Positions 1-7,861 of a DNA stretch of 21,682 bases are shown here, one piece after another (within the stretch, counting starts at the first letter, position 1; every line of letters starts with the position of its first letter). Origin of the DNA: Ilumatobacteraceae bacterium (GTDB taxonomy: Bacteria; Actinomycetota; Acidimicrobiia; Acidimicrobiales; Ilumatobacteraceae); the NCBI GenBank assembly GCA_030727685.1, contig JANRBC010000086.1, positions 1 to 21,682 of the forward strand, written 5' to 3'. The position numbers and the translations under genes are program-made. The notes under the pieces are model-generated. The model was given only the letters and a program-made list of their open reading frames with translations. It was not told the DNA's origin and ran no database searches.

Positions 1-2588
1 CCAAGAAAGTTGCTGGCGCGAAGAAGGCCGCCGCGAAAAAAGTTGGCGCAGATGACGACGCACAAACAGTTGACGTTGCGACTGATGCAGTTGAAGCTTC
101 GACGACATCAGCGACACCAGCGACTTCGGGTTTGCAAGGCGATGACATGGCGCCGCGCGAGAGTGATGGTGGTGCGGGCCGCGTAGTTTCATCCGCTCAG
201 CCAAATAGACCGGGCATTGTTACGAACGTTGCACCAGCAGTGCGACCTGCACCTGCTCGGCCGATTCAACCTTTGCAACCACAACCAGTTCGACCGGCGG
301 CCCAACCGCAAGCGCCAGCAGCCAGTCCGCCGGGTGCGCGACCAGGCACACCTGGTTCGCGACCAATACCGCCACCGCCGGGTTCGTCACGACCAATTCC
401 GCCGCCGCCAGTTGCCCGTCGACCAGAAGGTGGCGTGACGCGACCGCCGTTTAATCGCGGGCCACAACGCACTGGCACAACTTCGACGAATGCACGCACC
501 GGACGAATTCCGGCGTCGAAACTTGGTCGCGGTCCTGCTGGTTCGGGTGGTCGCACTTCTCCAGATCATGCTGCGCAGGGTCGTGGCCCAGGTGCGGGGC
601 GTCCGGGTGCGCCGACAGGCGGTCGTGGTACAGCGCTTGGTCGCAGCAGTCCGTCGGGTCCGGGAGGTCGTCCGGGTGGCGGTCGTGGACCAGGTGGCGG
701 TCAGCGTCGTGGCCCTCGCAAAAAAACTCGTGGTGAGCGTCGTCGCGAATTTGACGAGCAGTTGCCACAAGCGCCGACAAGTTACACACCGAGTGCGACA
801 CCGCCGCCAGAAGGCATTGTTGTAATCGAACGTGGTTGCTCGTCGCAAGAGTTCGCACCGAAGTTAAATCGCACACCTGCTGACGTAGTTCGCTTTTTGC
901 TTGAACACGGCGAAATGGTGACGGCGACGATGACTCTTGTCGACGAACAAATGGAATTATTCGCACTCGAAATTGGCGCAGAGATTTTGCTTGTTGACCC
1001 AGGTCAACAAGAAGAGCTCGAGTTGCAAGCGATGTTCGATGACTCTGATGACGACACGCCAGAGTTGCAAGAGACACGACCAGCGATTATCACAATCATG
1101 GGTCACGTTGACCACGGTAAGACGACGCTTCTCGACAAAATTCGTAACGCAAATGTTGTTGCTGGCGAGGCTGGTGGCATTACGCAGCATATCGGTGCGT
1201 ATCAAATCGAAAAAGACGGAAAGAAAATCACTTTCATTGACACACCAGGTCACGCGGCATTCACCAAGATGCGCGCACGTGGTGCCGGTGTAACCGACAT
1301 CGTTGTGCTGGTTGTTGCGGCCGATGACGGCGTGATGCCACAAACGATTGAAGCGATTAATCATGCACGTGTTGCAGACGTGCCGATTGTGGTTGCGTTG
1401 AACAAGATCGACAAACAAAATGCCGATGTGCAGCGCGTGCTGGCTGGTTTGGCCGAGCAGCAGTTGACACCAGAAGCGTGGGGCGGCGACACGATTGTTG
1501 TCGAGATGTCGGCACAAAGCGGCCTTGGCATCGACGATTTGCTCGACCAATTGAATGTTGTCGCCGAACTTGAAGAACTCAAAGCAAACCCAACGGGTCG
1601 GGCCAAGGGTGTTGTGCTTGAAGCGCAACTCGATGTTGGTCGTGGGCCAGTGGCGACAATTTTGGTTGACAAGGGCACGCTTAAAGTTGGCGACCCGATA
1701 GTTGCCGGTGCGGCGTGGGGCAAAGTGCGAGCGTTGATTAACGACCGTGGCGAGCAAGTTAAAGAAGTTGGGCCTTCGGCGCCGGTGCAAGTTTTGGGTC
1801 TGTCGGCTGTGCCTGGTGCAGGTGAAGAATTCAGATCAGCACCAGATGAGCGAACCGCACGAACGGTTGCCGGTGCGCGCGAACAACGTTTCAGGGCGAT
1901 GAACCAGCGCGGTGACGCTCGAGTTCAGCGCGGCGTGAAACTCGAAGACATTTTCACTCAGATTCAAGCGGGCGAAGTTGCGACTTTGAACGTGATTGTT
2001 AAAGCCGACGTGCACGGTTCGCTTGAAGCAGTTACCGAGAGTTTGCGCAAACTCGAGCGCGATGATGTGCGCGCAGCGTTCGTGCATCGAGGCGTTGGCA
2101 CGATCACTGAGAACGACATTTCGTTGGCCGCAGCGACGAACGCAACGTTGATCGGCTTCAATGTTCGACCTGATCGCAAAATTCGTGAACTTGCCGAAAA
2201 AGAAAACGTCGAAATTCGCACCTACGAAATCATTTATAAGCTGCTCGAAGACATCGAAAAAGCGATGAAGGGCATGCTCGCCCCAGAGTTCGTCGAAGTT
2301 GTCACTGGCGAAGCCGAAGTACGCGAAATCTTCAAGGCGCCAAAGGTTGGTGCAGTTGCAGGTTGTTCGGTTGTGTCTGGTGTTATCACCCGCGGTTCGC
2401 GAGTGCGATTCTTGCGCGACGGAACGATTATTTGGAAGGGCAACATCAACACGCTGCGACGCTTCAAAGACGATGTCAAAGAAGTGCGCGAAGGTTTTGA
2501 GTGCGGTGTCAGTCTGACAGACTTCCAAGATTTGAAGCCGGGCGACATAATCGAAACTTACGACCTTAAAGAGGTTGAGCGCGTCTGA
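1..2588 (+). CDS. infB: Translation initiation factor IF-2, 5'-truncated by the window edge
   Basis: IF-2 is a GTPase that places initiator fMet-tRNA on the 30S subunit and promotes subunit joining. The reading frame is open from base 3, so the start lies upstream. The first 45 visible residues are Lys/Ala-rich and then Thr/Ala-rich, as in actinobacterial IF-2 N-termini, so the TTG at 132 is an internal codon. A long Pro-rich then Arg/Gly-rich disordered segment runs to about 770, followed by the IF2_N-like domain (about 800-1070). The G domain has GHVDHGKT at 1101-1124, DTPGH at 1239-1253, NKID at 1401-1412 and SAQSG at 1509-1523 (G5, usually SAKxG). The later beta-barrel and C-terminal fMet-tRNA-binding domains are complete, ending at TGA 2586-2588. 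The next gene begins 18 nt downstream. Identification is certain; only the true start is unknown. Confidence 0.97.
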   Translation, partial: KKVAGAKKAAAKKVGADDDAQTVDVATDAVEASTTSATPATSGLQGDDMAPRESDGGAGRVVSSAQPNRPGIVTNVAPAVRPAPARPIQPLQPQPVRPAAQPQAPAASPPGARPGTPGSRPIPPPPGSSRPIPPPPVARRPEGGVTRPPFNRGPQRTGTTSTNARTGRIPASKLGRGPAGSGGRTSPDHAAQGRGPGAGRPGAPTGGRGTALGRSSPSGPGGRPGGGRGPGGGQRRGPRKKTRGERRREFDEQLPQAPTSYTPSATPPPEGIVVIERGCSSQEFAPKLNRTPADVVRFLLEHGEMVTATMTLVDEQMELFALEIGAEILLVDPGQQEELELQAMFDDSDDDTPELQETRPAIITIMGHVDHGKTTLLDKIRNANVVAGEAGGITQHIGAYQIEKDGKKITFIDTPGHAAFTKMRARGAGVTDIVVLVVAADDGVMPQTIEAINHARVADVPIVVALNKIDKQNADVQRVLAGLAEQQLTPEAWGGDTIVVEMSAQSGLGIDDLLDQLNVVAELEELKANPTGRAKGVVLEAQLDVGRGPVATILVDKGTLKVGDPIVAGAAWGKVRALINDRGEQVKEVGPSAPVQVLGLSAVPGAGEEFRSAPDERTARTVAGAREQRFRAMNQRGDARVQRGVKLEDIFTQIQAGEVATLNVIVKADVHGSLEAVTESLRKLERDDVRAAFVHRGVGTITENDISLAAATNATLIGFNVRPDRKIRELAEKENVEIRTYEIIYKLLEDIEKAMKGMLAPEFVEVVTGEAEVREIFKAPKVGAVAGCSVVSGVITRGSRVRFLRDGTIIWKGNINTLRRFKDDVKEVREGFECGVSLTDFQDLKPGDIIETYDLKEVERV

Positions 2589-2594
2589 AGCGCC

Positions 2595-2600
2595 TAATCT
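2595..2600 (+). promoter_or_regulatory. Putative -10 box (TAATCT) of a leaderless promoter
   Basis: TAATCT ends 6 nt before the GTG at 2607, the spacing at which transcription would begin on the start codon. No convincing -35 box is visible at 16-18 nt. The position, 7 nt after the infB stop, fits an internal promoter for the thiol oxidoreductase gene. Confidence 0.45.
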
Positions 2601-2606
2601 GTCTAC

Positions 2607-3245
2607 GTGGCAGATTTAGATTTTTTCTTTGATCCAGGTTGCCCGTGGGCGTGGGTCACTTCGCGTTGGGTGACCGAAGTTAGTGCGTTGCGCAAGTTCG
2701 AAGTTTCGTGGAAGTTCATTTCGTTGTCGATGATCAATACCGACAAGGGTTACAAACCTGGTGATGACTACCACAAAATGATTCACACGTTTGGATTGCA
2801 GGCACTGCGCGTTGCAAGCGCCGCGCGTGCAGATGCGGGCAACGACGCTGTAGCAAAGTTCTACACGGCAATTGGCACAACTGTGCACGTTGAAAAAATT
2901 CGCGAGGGTTTTGACACCGACCCACATAAATTTTTGAGCGACATGTTGAGTCGCCATTCGCTGCCAACAGTGTGGGCTGATTCGCTGAACGACGAGACCC
3001 ATACTCCGGTCATTCGTTACGAAACTGACCTTGCGCTTTCACGAACTGGCAAAGATGTTGGCACGCCGATTTTGACCTTTAAGCTGGGCCAGCCCGACGA
3101 GGGCAGTTTCTTTGGCCCCGTAATCTCGAAGTCGCCACGAGGCGATGAGGCGTTGAAACTTTGGGATGCTGTTGAAACAATCGCGACGACTTCAGGGGTC
3201 GCCGAATTGAAACGATCACTGCGCTCGCCACTAGATTTCAGTTAG
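2607..3245 (+). CDS. DsbA-family thiol oxidoreductase, Rv2466c-like (mycothiol-dependent nitroreductase family)
   Basis: A 212-residue thioredoxin-fold protein with a helical insertion. It resembles Mycobacterium tuberculosis Rv2466c, a mycothiol-dependent oxidoreductase, over its whole length as I remember that sequence: an N-terminal FDPGCPWAW then TSRW, a central helical region, a cis-Pro segment GTPIL and a C-terminal FFGPVISKSPRGDEA followed by LWDA. The active site is CPWA (Cys12, Ala15), where Rv2466c has CPWC, so the resolving cysteine is missing and only a monothiol mechanism is possible. No signal peptide is visible, so it is presumably cytoplasmic. The start is GTG 2607, exactly 6 nt after TAATCT (2595-2600), which suggests a leaderless promoter just downstream of the infB stop; read-through from infB is also possible. 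Use of mycothiol is inferred from the family. Confidence 0.85.
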   Translation: MADLDFFFDPGCPWAWVTSRWVTEVSALRKFEVSWKFISLSMINTDKGYKPGDDYHKMIHTFGLQALRVASAARADAGNDAVAKFYTAIGTTVHVEKIREGFDTDPHKFLSDMLSRHSLPTVWADSLNDETHTPVIRYETDLALSRTGKDVGTPILTFKLGQPDEGSFFGPVISKSPRGDEALKLWDAVETIATTSGVAELKRSLRSPLDFS

Positions 3246-3276
3246 AAATTGCTGAGATTGTTCGAAAAGAAACGGG

Positions 3277-4335
3277 GTGTTTGTGAAAGTCGTATATTCG
3301 CCAGCGCACTTGTTGCACAACCCAGAAGTTGAAATCGAAAGATCTTCGGCGCATTCGCCGTTTGAGCACACCGGTCGTGCCGAAAAGATTCGTGAGACTT
3401 TGGCAGCCGATAAAGCATTCGACTTTGTTTCGCCAACTGAGTGGGGCACTGAGCCGATTACCAAAATTCATAACCCGGGTTTGTTGAAGTTTTTGTCTAC
3501 AGCGTGGGCCGATTATCAGCGAGATGTCAAAGAATCTCGCGAAGTTGTGCCAGATATGTTCTTCAAATCAAACCTGCGCCAGAACATGGGCGACCGAGTT
3601 GAACCAGAGTCAGTCAACGGCAAGTTGGGTTGGTGGTGTTTTGAGACCACAACACCATTGACGATGGGCACTTACGAGGCGGCTCGTGGCGCGGTTGATG
3701 TGGCGATGAGCGCGACAAAAATTGTTTTAGACGGTGCAAAAAATAGTTATGGCTTGTGTCGACCACCGGGCCATCACGCAACCACCGATCTATACGGGGG
3801 ATATTGCTTTTTCAACAATGCGGCGATCGCAGCCCATCATGTTGCGAGCACAACTGGCACAAAAGTTACAGTGCTCGACGTCGACTATCACCATGGCAAT
3901 GGCACCCAGCAAATTTTCTATGAGCGTGACGATGTTCAATTTGTGTCGCTGCATGGTGACCCAGTGCGTGCGTATCCATATTTCACGGGCTATGAAGACG
4001 AAGTTGGTTCGGGCAAGGGTCGAGGTTCGACGCTCAATGTTCCGCTTGCGGCGCGCACAGATGACGATTCATATATGAAGGCGCTCGAACGGGCTTGCGA
4101 GAGCATCAAAAAGTTTGGTCCGTCAATGATCATCGTTTCGCTCGGTCTCGACACCTTTATTACTGACCCGATCAGTGATTTGGCATTGACGACACCTGGC
4201 TACGACCGATGCGGCGCATTAGTTGGTGCGTTGGGTCTGCCGACGGTGGTGCTGCAAGAAGGTGGCTACGACGTTGATGCATTGGGCGCAAACGTGCAGT
4301 CGTGGTTGCACGGTTTAGCCCGCGCAAATAATTAG
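3277..4335 (+). CDS. Histone deacetylase / acetylpolyamine amidohydrolase family Zn-hydrolase
   Basis: A 352-residue arginase-deacetylase-fold enzyme expected to hydrolyse acetyl-lysine or N-acetylpolyamine amides with one Zn2+. Counting from GTG 3277, it shows RPPGHHA with the catalytic His dyad at 166-167, YCFFNNAAIAA at 176-186, DVDYHHGNG at 201-209 (Zn ligands Asp203 and His205), SLHGDP at 224-229, GLD at 290-292 (Zn ligand Asp292) and QEGGYD at 327-332 with the transition-state Tyr331. The GYCFFNNAAIAA and YPYF-xGY segments look closer to bacterial acetylpolyamine amidohydrolases than to eukaryotic HDACs, so polyamine deacetylation is my preferred reading; this is inference. An in-frame GTG at 3283 is an equally good start. 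It follows the thiol oxidoreductase by 31 nt and overlaps the convergent PAC2 gene by 4 bp. Confidence 0.9.
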   Translation: MFVKVVYSPAHLLHNPEVEIERSSAHSPFEHTGRAEKIRETLAADKAFDFVSPTEWGTEPITKIHNPGLLKFLSTAWADYQRDVKESREVVPDMFFKSNLRQNMGDRVEPESVNGKLGWWCFETTTPLTMGTYEAARGAVDVAMSATKIVLDGAKNSYGLCRPPGHHATTDLYGGYCFFNNAAIAAHHVASTTGTKVTVLDVDYHHGNGTQQIFYERDDVQFVSLHGDPVRAYPYFTGYEDEVGSGKGRGSTLNVPLAARTDDDSYMKALERACESIKKFGPSMIIVSLGLDTFITDPISDLALTTPGYDRCGALVGALGLPTVVLQEGGYDVDALGANVQSWLHGLARANN

Positions 4336-5207
4336 CGGTCGCGCAGATACTTTTCGAACTCGGCGGCGATTTCGTCGCCACTCGGTATTGGTGCACCAAA
4401 ATTAATTTCGGTCGTGCCGTTGGCGATTTGTTCGTCAAATGCTTGTTCGAGTTGCGTCAACATTTGCGAGTGATCGTTGTTGCCAGCAATTAATTGGTCA
4501 AGTCGCTCGCGTTGAGTTTTCGCTTGTTCTCGCATAGGCGATGCGTCGAGCGAGATGCCGCCAGTGTCACACAGCGCTGCGAGCAAAGCAGCCGAGGCCG
4601 CCGGGTACGGCATCGAAGCAACATAGTGAGGCACTCGAGCCCAAAGACTGAGCGCTTGAATTTTGCGACCGTGAAGAGAGTGCTCGATCGCTGCAGCCAT
4701 ACCCGCAGGTACATCGACTGAACTCTTCAAATAAGGCAAACTCGAGACCAAATCTTTGTCGGGCGAAGTGCAAGAAATGTAGACCGCACGAGTGTGTGGT
4801 GTTGCAAACGGATACGCGCCGATGCCGATCATTCGTCGCACACCAAACTGCACGCTGATGTCAGCGATTGTTTCGGCGAACAAGTTCCAGTGGGTGTCTG
4901 GCTCGGGGCCAGTGAGCAACAAAATATCTTTGTCGTTGATGTCGCGACCAAGGGCGATTTCGGGTGTTGACCAAACGAGCTTTGTATTAACACCTTCGCG
5001 GAGCTCCATAATTGGGCGGCGAGCGCGAAAGTCGACAAATGTGTCGATGTCGAAGTCGATGATCTTTACCGCACTGGCTTCTTTGGCGACGAGTTCGACA
5101 GCGGCAGCAGCAGCAGAGCTCGTGTCAATCCAGCCGGTCATCATCACAACCAAGAGCGGATCTTTAATCTGCGGCAGAGTGCCAATAATTTTGTATGGCT
5201 TATTCAT
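4332..5207 (-). CDS. PAC2 family protein
   Basis: A 291-residue protein of the PAC2 (proteasome assembly chaperone 2) family, widespread in actinobacteria near proteasome or cell-envelope genes but without a settled biochemical role. The N-terminal VVMMTGWIDTSSAAA segment, the IDFDIDTFVDFRARRP strand-loop, the GPEPDTHW motif and the GIGAYPFATPHTR region are typical. A C-terminal region with many Gln, Glu and Leu residues is probably helical. No signal peptide or membrane span is seen. The start is ATG 5207, 9 nt after the stop of the upstream phosphotransferase gene, so the two are probably co-transcribed. The gene ends 4 bp inside the convergent deacetylase gene. No proteasome genes are visible in this window, so context does not refine the function. 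Confidence 0.88.
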   Translation of the reverse strand: MNKPYKIIGTLPQIKDPLLVVMMTGWIDTSSAAAAAVELVAKEASAVKIIDFDIDTFVDFRARRPIMELREGVNTKLVWSTPEIALGRDINDKDILLLTGPEPDTHWNLFAETIADISVQFGVRRMIGIGAYPFATPHTRAVYISCTSPDKDLVSSLPYLKSSVDVPAGMAAAIEHSLHGRKIQALSLWARVPHYVASMPYPAASAALLAALCDTGGISLDASPMREQAKTQRERLDQLIAGNNDHSQMLTQLEQAFDEQIANGTTEINFGAPIPSGDEIAAEFEKYLRDR

Positions 5208-5216
5208 CGCGTGACT

Positions 5217-6257
5217 TCAGTTTAGGCGCGAAAGCGCTTGCTCGGCACTGTTGGCTGCTGCCTCGGTTTGCAACTTGAATGGTTCAAGGTCGGCCGCGTT
5301 TTTTTCGCCGAGCGCACCACCGAGATAGCGCGCATAAACGCCTTCGACGATGCAGGCAAGTTTCCAATATGCGAATGCGCGGTAGAACTCGATATTTGTC
5401 ACATCGCGTCCTGTTGTTTTTGCATAGCGAGCGATCAGGTCGTTGCGATTCAAAAAGCCTTTGACGGTTGTGTATTGCGACATCCACGGTGATGCTTCGT
5501 CATTGGGGCCAGTCCAATAGACAGTGAGCAGACCAAGATCAGCGAGCGGATCACCGAGTGTGCAGATCTCCCAATCGAGCACTGCTTGAATTTCGCCGCT
5601 CGAAGCAACGATGCAGTTGTCGAGTCGATAGTCGCCGTGCACGATTGTTGCCGGCCCTTGTTCAGGAATTCTCTTTGAGAGTTCGTCATGAACGCGATCG
5701 ACAACAGAAAGCTCGCGAGTCTTTTGCGCGTTCCATTGGCCGTACCATCGCTTGAGTTGACGAGCGATGTAGCCCTCGTGTCGACTGAAATCTTGCAAAC
5801 CAACTTTGTTGACATCGACAGCGTGAATCTTGGCCAATGTGTCGACGAGCGATTCACTGGCCCGGGCGCGGGTCTGTTCTGTTAGTACGGTCTCGGCGAT
5901 GGGCACATCGCGCACGATGTGGCCGTCGACGAAATCCATTACATAAAAAGGCGCACCGTTGATTTCGATATCGGTGCATAAACCGCGGGTGCGCGGCACG
6001 GGCACACCAGAGTTTTGTAGTGCCGAGATCATTCGGTGTTCGCGACCCATGTCGTGGGCGCTGGCGAGGCCGTGGCTGAGTGGCGGGCGACGAAGAACGT
6101 AATGATTTTGTTTCGCATCGCGCACAGAAAACGTGAGATTTGAGTGGCCGCCAGCGATGAATTCGAACTTGAATGGCGCGGATGCACCATCAACATTTGT
6201 CTCGAGCCATGTTGAGACTTTTTCAGAATTGATGCCGCTAGTAACTGTGTCGCTCAT
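5217..6257 (-). CDS. Phosphotransferase family protein (APH fold, ACAD10/FadE36-like)
   Basis: About 346 residues with an aminoglycoside-phosphotransferase/choline-kinase-like fold. The visible kinase elements are an N-terminal nucleotide loop (FIAGGHSNLTF), YVLRRPP with the likely ATP-lysine position taken by Arg-Arg, the Brenner motif HGDYRLDN and the metal-binding LDWEICTLGDPLADLG. This arrangement matches the actinobacterial APH proteins associated with acyl-CoA dehydrogenases (the N-terminal half of ACAD10/11, FadE36), thought to phosphorylate hydroxyacyl substrates, rather than antibiotic-resistance enzymes. That assignment is by family resemblance. I take ATG 6257 as start; in-frame GTG 6260 and TTG 6263 lie just upstream, and an AGG at 6268-6270 could be a weak ribosome site. 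The PAC2 gene follows 9 nt downstream. Confidence 0.87.
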   Translation of the reverse strand: MSDTVTSGINSEKVSTWLETNVDGASAPFKFEFIAGGHSNLTFSVRDAKQNHYVLRRPPLSHGLASAHDMGREHRMISALQNSGVPVPRTRGLCTDIEINGAPFYVMDFVDGHIVRDVPIAETVLTEQTRARASESLVDTLAKIHAVDVNKVGLQDFSRHEGYIARQLKRWYGQWNAQKTRELSVVDRVHDELSKRIPEQGPATIVHGDYRLDNCIVASSGEIQAVLDWEICTLGDPLADLGLLTVYWTGPNDEASPWMSQYTTVKGFLNRNDLIARYAKTTGRDVTNIEFYRAFAYWKLACIVEGVYARYLGGALGEKNAADLEPFKLQTEAAANSAEQALSRLN

Positions 6258-6321
6258 CACCAAGCAACCTACTTAATTTGTGTTGGTCATCGCCACTTGC
6301 GAGCGCTGTTGGTTTGCGCAG

Positions 6322-6327
6322 TATTGT
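6322..6327 (+). promoter_or_regulatory. Putative -10 box (TATTGT) of a leaderless thioredoxin promoter
   Basis: TATTGT ends 6 nt before ATG 6334. A possible -35 TTGCGA lies at 6297-6302, with a 19-nt spacer. GGAGG at 6328-6332 is only 1 nt from the ATG, too close to act as a normal ribosome-binding site for it, which favours leaderless initiation. Confidence 0.5.
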
Positions 6328-6333
6328 GGAGGC

Positions 6334-7038
6334 ATGGCTATTGATGTAACAGATGCAACCTTTCAAAAAGAGGTGATCGAGAAGTCAATGGTTACGCCGG
6401 TGATCATCGACTTGTGGGCGCAATGGTGTGGTCCGTGCAAGACCTTGGGGCCGATTCTTGAAAAGCTGACTGCGGCAACCAAAGGCAAAGTCATTTTGGC
6501 GAAGGTCGATGTCGATACTTGCCCGCAGGTGGCCCAAGCGTTTCAGGTGCAGTCGATTCCGGCTGTTTATGCGATGAAAGACGGCAAGATCGTCGATGGT
6601 TTTGTTGGTGCGCAGTCAGAACATGTTGTTGAGCAGTTCATAAAAAACTTATTGCCAGAGCAAGTTGTTGTCGATGTGCAGGCACTTTTGGCAAAAGGTG
6701 ATGAAGCCAGTTTGCGTCAAGCACTTGAAGCTGAGCCGACTAATGAAAGTGTTGTTGTTGCTCTTGCCGATTTGTTGATTGCGCGAAAAGATTGCTCGGC
6801 GGCTCTCGAGTTATTGAAGACAGTGCCCGAAACCGAGCGAGTGCGCACTTCGATTGCTGCGGCGCGCGCTGCGTTTGTGCCGCAAGACGACTATGACAAA
6901 CAGTTGACTGATTTGTTGGTGCGTGTCAAGACTGATGAACAAGCCAAGAGCGAGTTTCTTGAGTTGCTTGCGAAAATGGGACCAAACGACCCGCGCACTG
7001 GCGACTATCGCAAAAAACTGACGGCACGGCTGTTTTAA
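6334..7038 (+). CDS. Thioredoxin-domain protein with helical/TPR-like C-terminus (CnoX/YbbN type)
   Basis: 234 residues. Residues 1-110 form a thioredoxin domain with the redox motif WCGPCK (Cys32, Cys35) and the cis-Pro region QSIPAVYAM. Residues 115-234 are a helical extension (ALLAKGDEASLRQALEAEP, then ALADLLIARKDCSAALELL) resembling the tetratricopeptide-like tail of YbbN/CnoX, a thioredoxin-like chaperone that protects substrates from oxidation and hands them to GroEL or DnaK. The open frame extends to TTG 6280, but that would add 18 Cys- and Trp-rich residues unrelated to the family, and ATG 6334 follows a -10-like box. The gene is divergent from the phosphotransferase gene and is followed by comEA after 38 nt. 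The chaperone role is a family inference. Confidence 0.9.
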   Translation: MAIDVTDATFQKEVIEKSMVTPVIIDLWAQWCGPCKTLGPILEKLTAATKGKVILAKVDVDTCPQVAQAFQVQSIPAVYAMKDGKIVDGFVGAQSEHVVEQFIKNLLPEQVVVDVQALLAKGDEASLRQALEAEPTNESVVVALADLLIARKDCSAALELLKTVPETERVRTSIAAARAAFVPQDDYDKQLTDLLVRVKTDEQAKSEFLELLAKMGPNDPRTGDYRKKLTARLF

Positions 7039-7076
7039 TCTCTGCCTCTTAGTGAGGTTTGCGCCCACATGGGGCG

Positions 7077-7805
7077 ATGAAAAATTTTCTGAACTCTGAC
7101 CGCCTCAAGTGGTTTGGTGTGTCGCGAATGATCGGCACCGTGTTGAGCGTCGCATTTGTTGGCGTTGCAGGTTGGTGGCTGGTTCAAGTGCCGCCGCCTC
7201 CGCCCGAAGCGAATTTGAGTTTTGCCAGCACAACAGTTGCGGCAAGCCCAACAATTGGTGTGAGTGCCTCAAGCATCAACACGACACCACAAATAATTAC
7301 CGTGCATGTTGCCGGGGCTGTGAAGAACCCCGGTGTTTATCGACTTAAATATGGCTCGCGAATTAATGACGGCATAGTTGCTGCGGGTGGCGCAACTAGC
7401 GCGGCAAATCTCGATGTAATCAATTTGGCGACTGTCTTAAACGAGGGCGAGCAAATTTATGTGCCCAAGCGCGGTGAAAAGCCACACGTGATTACAAATC
7501 GGCCACAAGTTGGTGGTGCGGGGGGCGTAGCTGGCGCGGGTGGCGCGGGTGGCGCGGGTGGCGCGGGTGGCGTAGCGGGTGCTGGCGGCGCGGCGAATAG
7601 CGCAGTGCCGCAACTGATCAACATCAATTTGGCATCGGTTGTCGAACTCGAACAGTTGCCAGGCGTTGGCCCAGCAACGGCAAAAGCAATAGTTGCGTAT
7701 CGCGAAAAAAATGGTGCGTTTTTGAAAGTCGAAGATTTGTTGAAGGTGCGTGGCATTGGGCCCGCGAAGTTAAGCGAGATCTTGCCGCGTGCGCGTGTTA
7801 ACTAG
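7077..7805 (+). CDS. comEA: ComEA-family DNA-binding competence protein
   Basis: 242 residues. An N-terminal membrane anchor (about residues 19-40, MIGTVLSVAFVGVAGWWLV) is followed by a Pro-rich stretch, an SLBB domain (HVAGAVKNPGVYRL onward), a Gly/Ala linker and a C-terminal helix-hairpin-helix pair (NLASVVELEQLPGVGPATAKAI, in two turns, then VRGIGPAKLSEI). This is the standard ComEA arrangement: a surface-anchored protein that binds incoming double-stranded DNA for transformation. The linker is encoded partly by a 9-bp tandem repeat at 7532-7567. I chose ATG 7077 with GGGG 2 nt upstream; TTG 7059 is also in frame. comEC lies on the same strand but is separated by an opposing gene. Confidence 0.92.
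   Translation: MKNFLNSDRLKWFGVSRMIGTVLSVAFVGVAGWWLVQVPPPPPEANLSFASTTVAASPTIGVSASSINTTPQIITVHVAGAVKNPGVYRLKYGSRINDGIVAAGGATSAANLDVINLATVLNEGEQIYVPKRGEKPHVITNRPQVGGAGGVAGAGGAGGAGGAGGVAGAGGAANSAVPQLININLASVVELEQLPGVGPATAKAIVAYREKNGAFLKVEDLLKVRGIGPAKLSEILPRARVN
7532..7567 (+). repeat. 9-bp tandem repeat, four perfect copies, in the comEA linker
   Basis: TGGCGCGGG occurs four times head to tail and encodes the Gly-Ala-Gly linker between the SLBB and helix-hairpin-helix domains. Degenerate copies flank it on both sides. Each unit is three codons, so slippage would change linker length without a frameshift. Confidence 0.85.
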
Positions 7806-7861
7806 AGCGCGCCGTGCGTTGGCTGGTCGGCGATTTGTGCGCGAGTTAGTTAGAGCGCGCC
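7789..7861. repeat. 25-bp imperfect direct repeat spanning the comEA stop and the end of the opposing gene
   Basis: The copies at 7789-7813 and 7837-7861 match at 22 of 25 positions and are offset by 48 bp. Both begin GTGCGCG and end TAGAGCGCGCC. The first contains the last comEA codons and its stop; the second contains the stop of the opposing membrane-protein gene. It may be a local duplication; no function is evident. Confidence 0.7.

Noticed and set aside
132..134. TTG at 132 as the infB start
   Set aside because: The same frame is open to the window edge and encodes the Lys/Ala-rich N-terminus usual for actinobacterial IF-2, so 132 is an internal codon.
957..1790. 277-codon open frame antisense to infB
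   Set aside because: Its product is rich in His, Asn, Cys and Trp with no domain character, and it lies wholly within the conserved IF-2 G domain; it is a by-product of codon bias.
6328..6332. GGAGG as the ribosome-binding site of the thioredoxin gene
   Set aside because: It is only 1 nt from ATG 6334, too close for normal pairing-based initiation, and no in-frame start lies 5-9 nt downstream.
6280..6333. N-terminal extension of the thioredoxin from TTG 6280
   Set aside because: It would add 18 residues (Cys, Trp and Arg-rich) outside the thioredoxin fold and cover the proposed promoter.
7516..7593. CRISPR or intergenic satellite
   Set aside because: The GGC/GCG repeat is in frame inside comEA, has no spacers and codes for a Gly/Ala linker.
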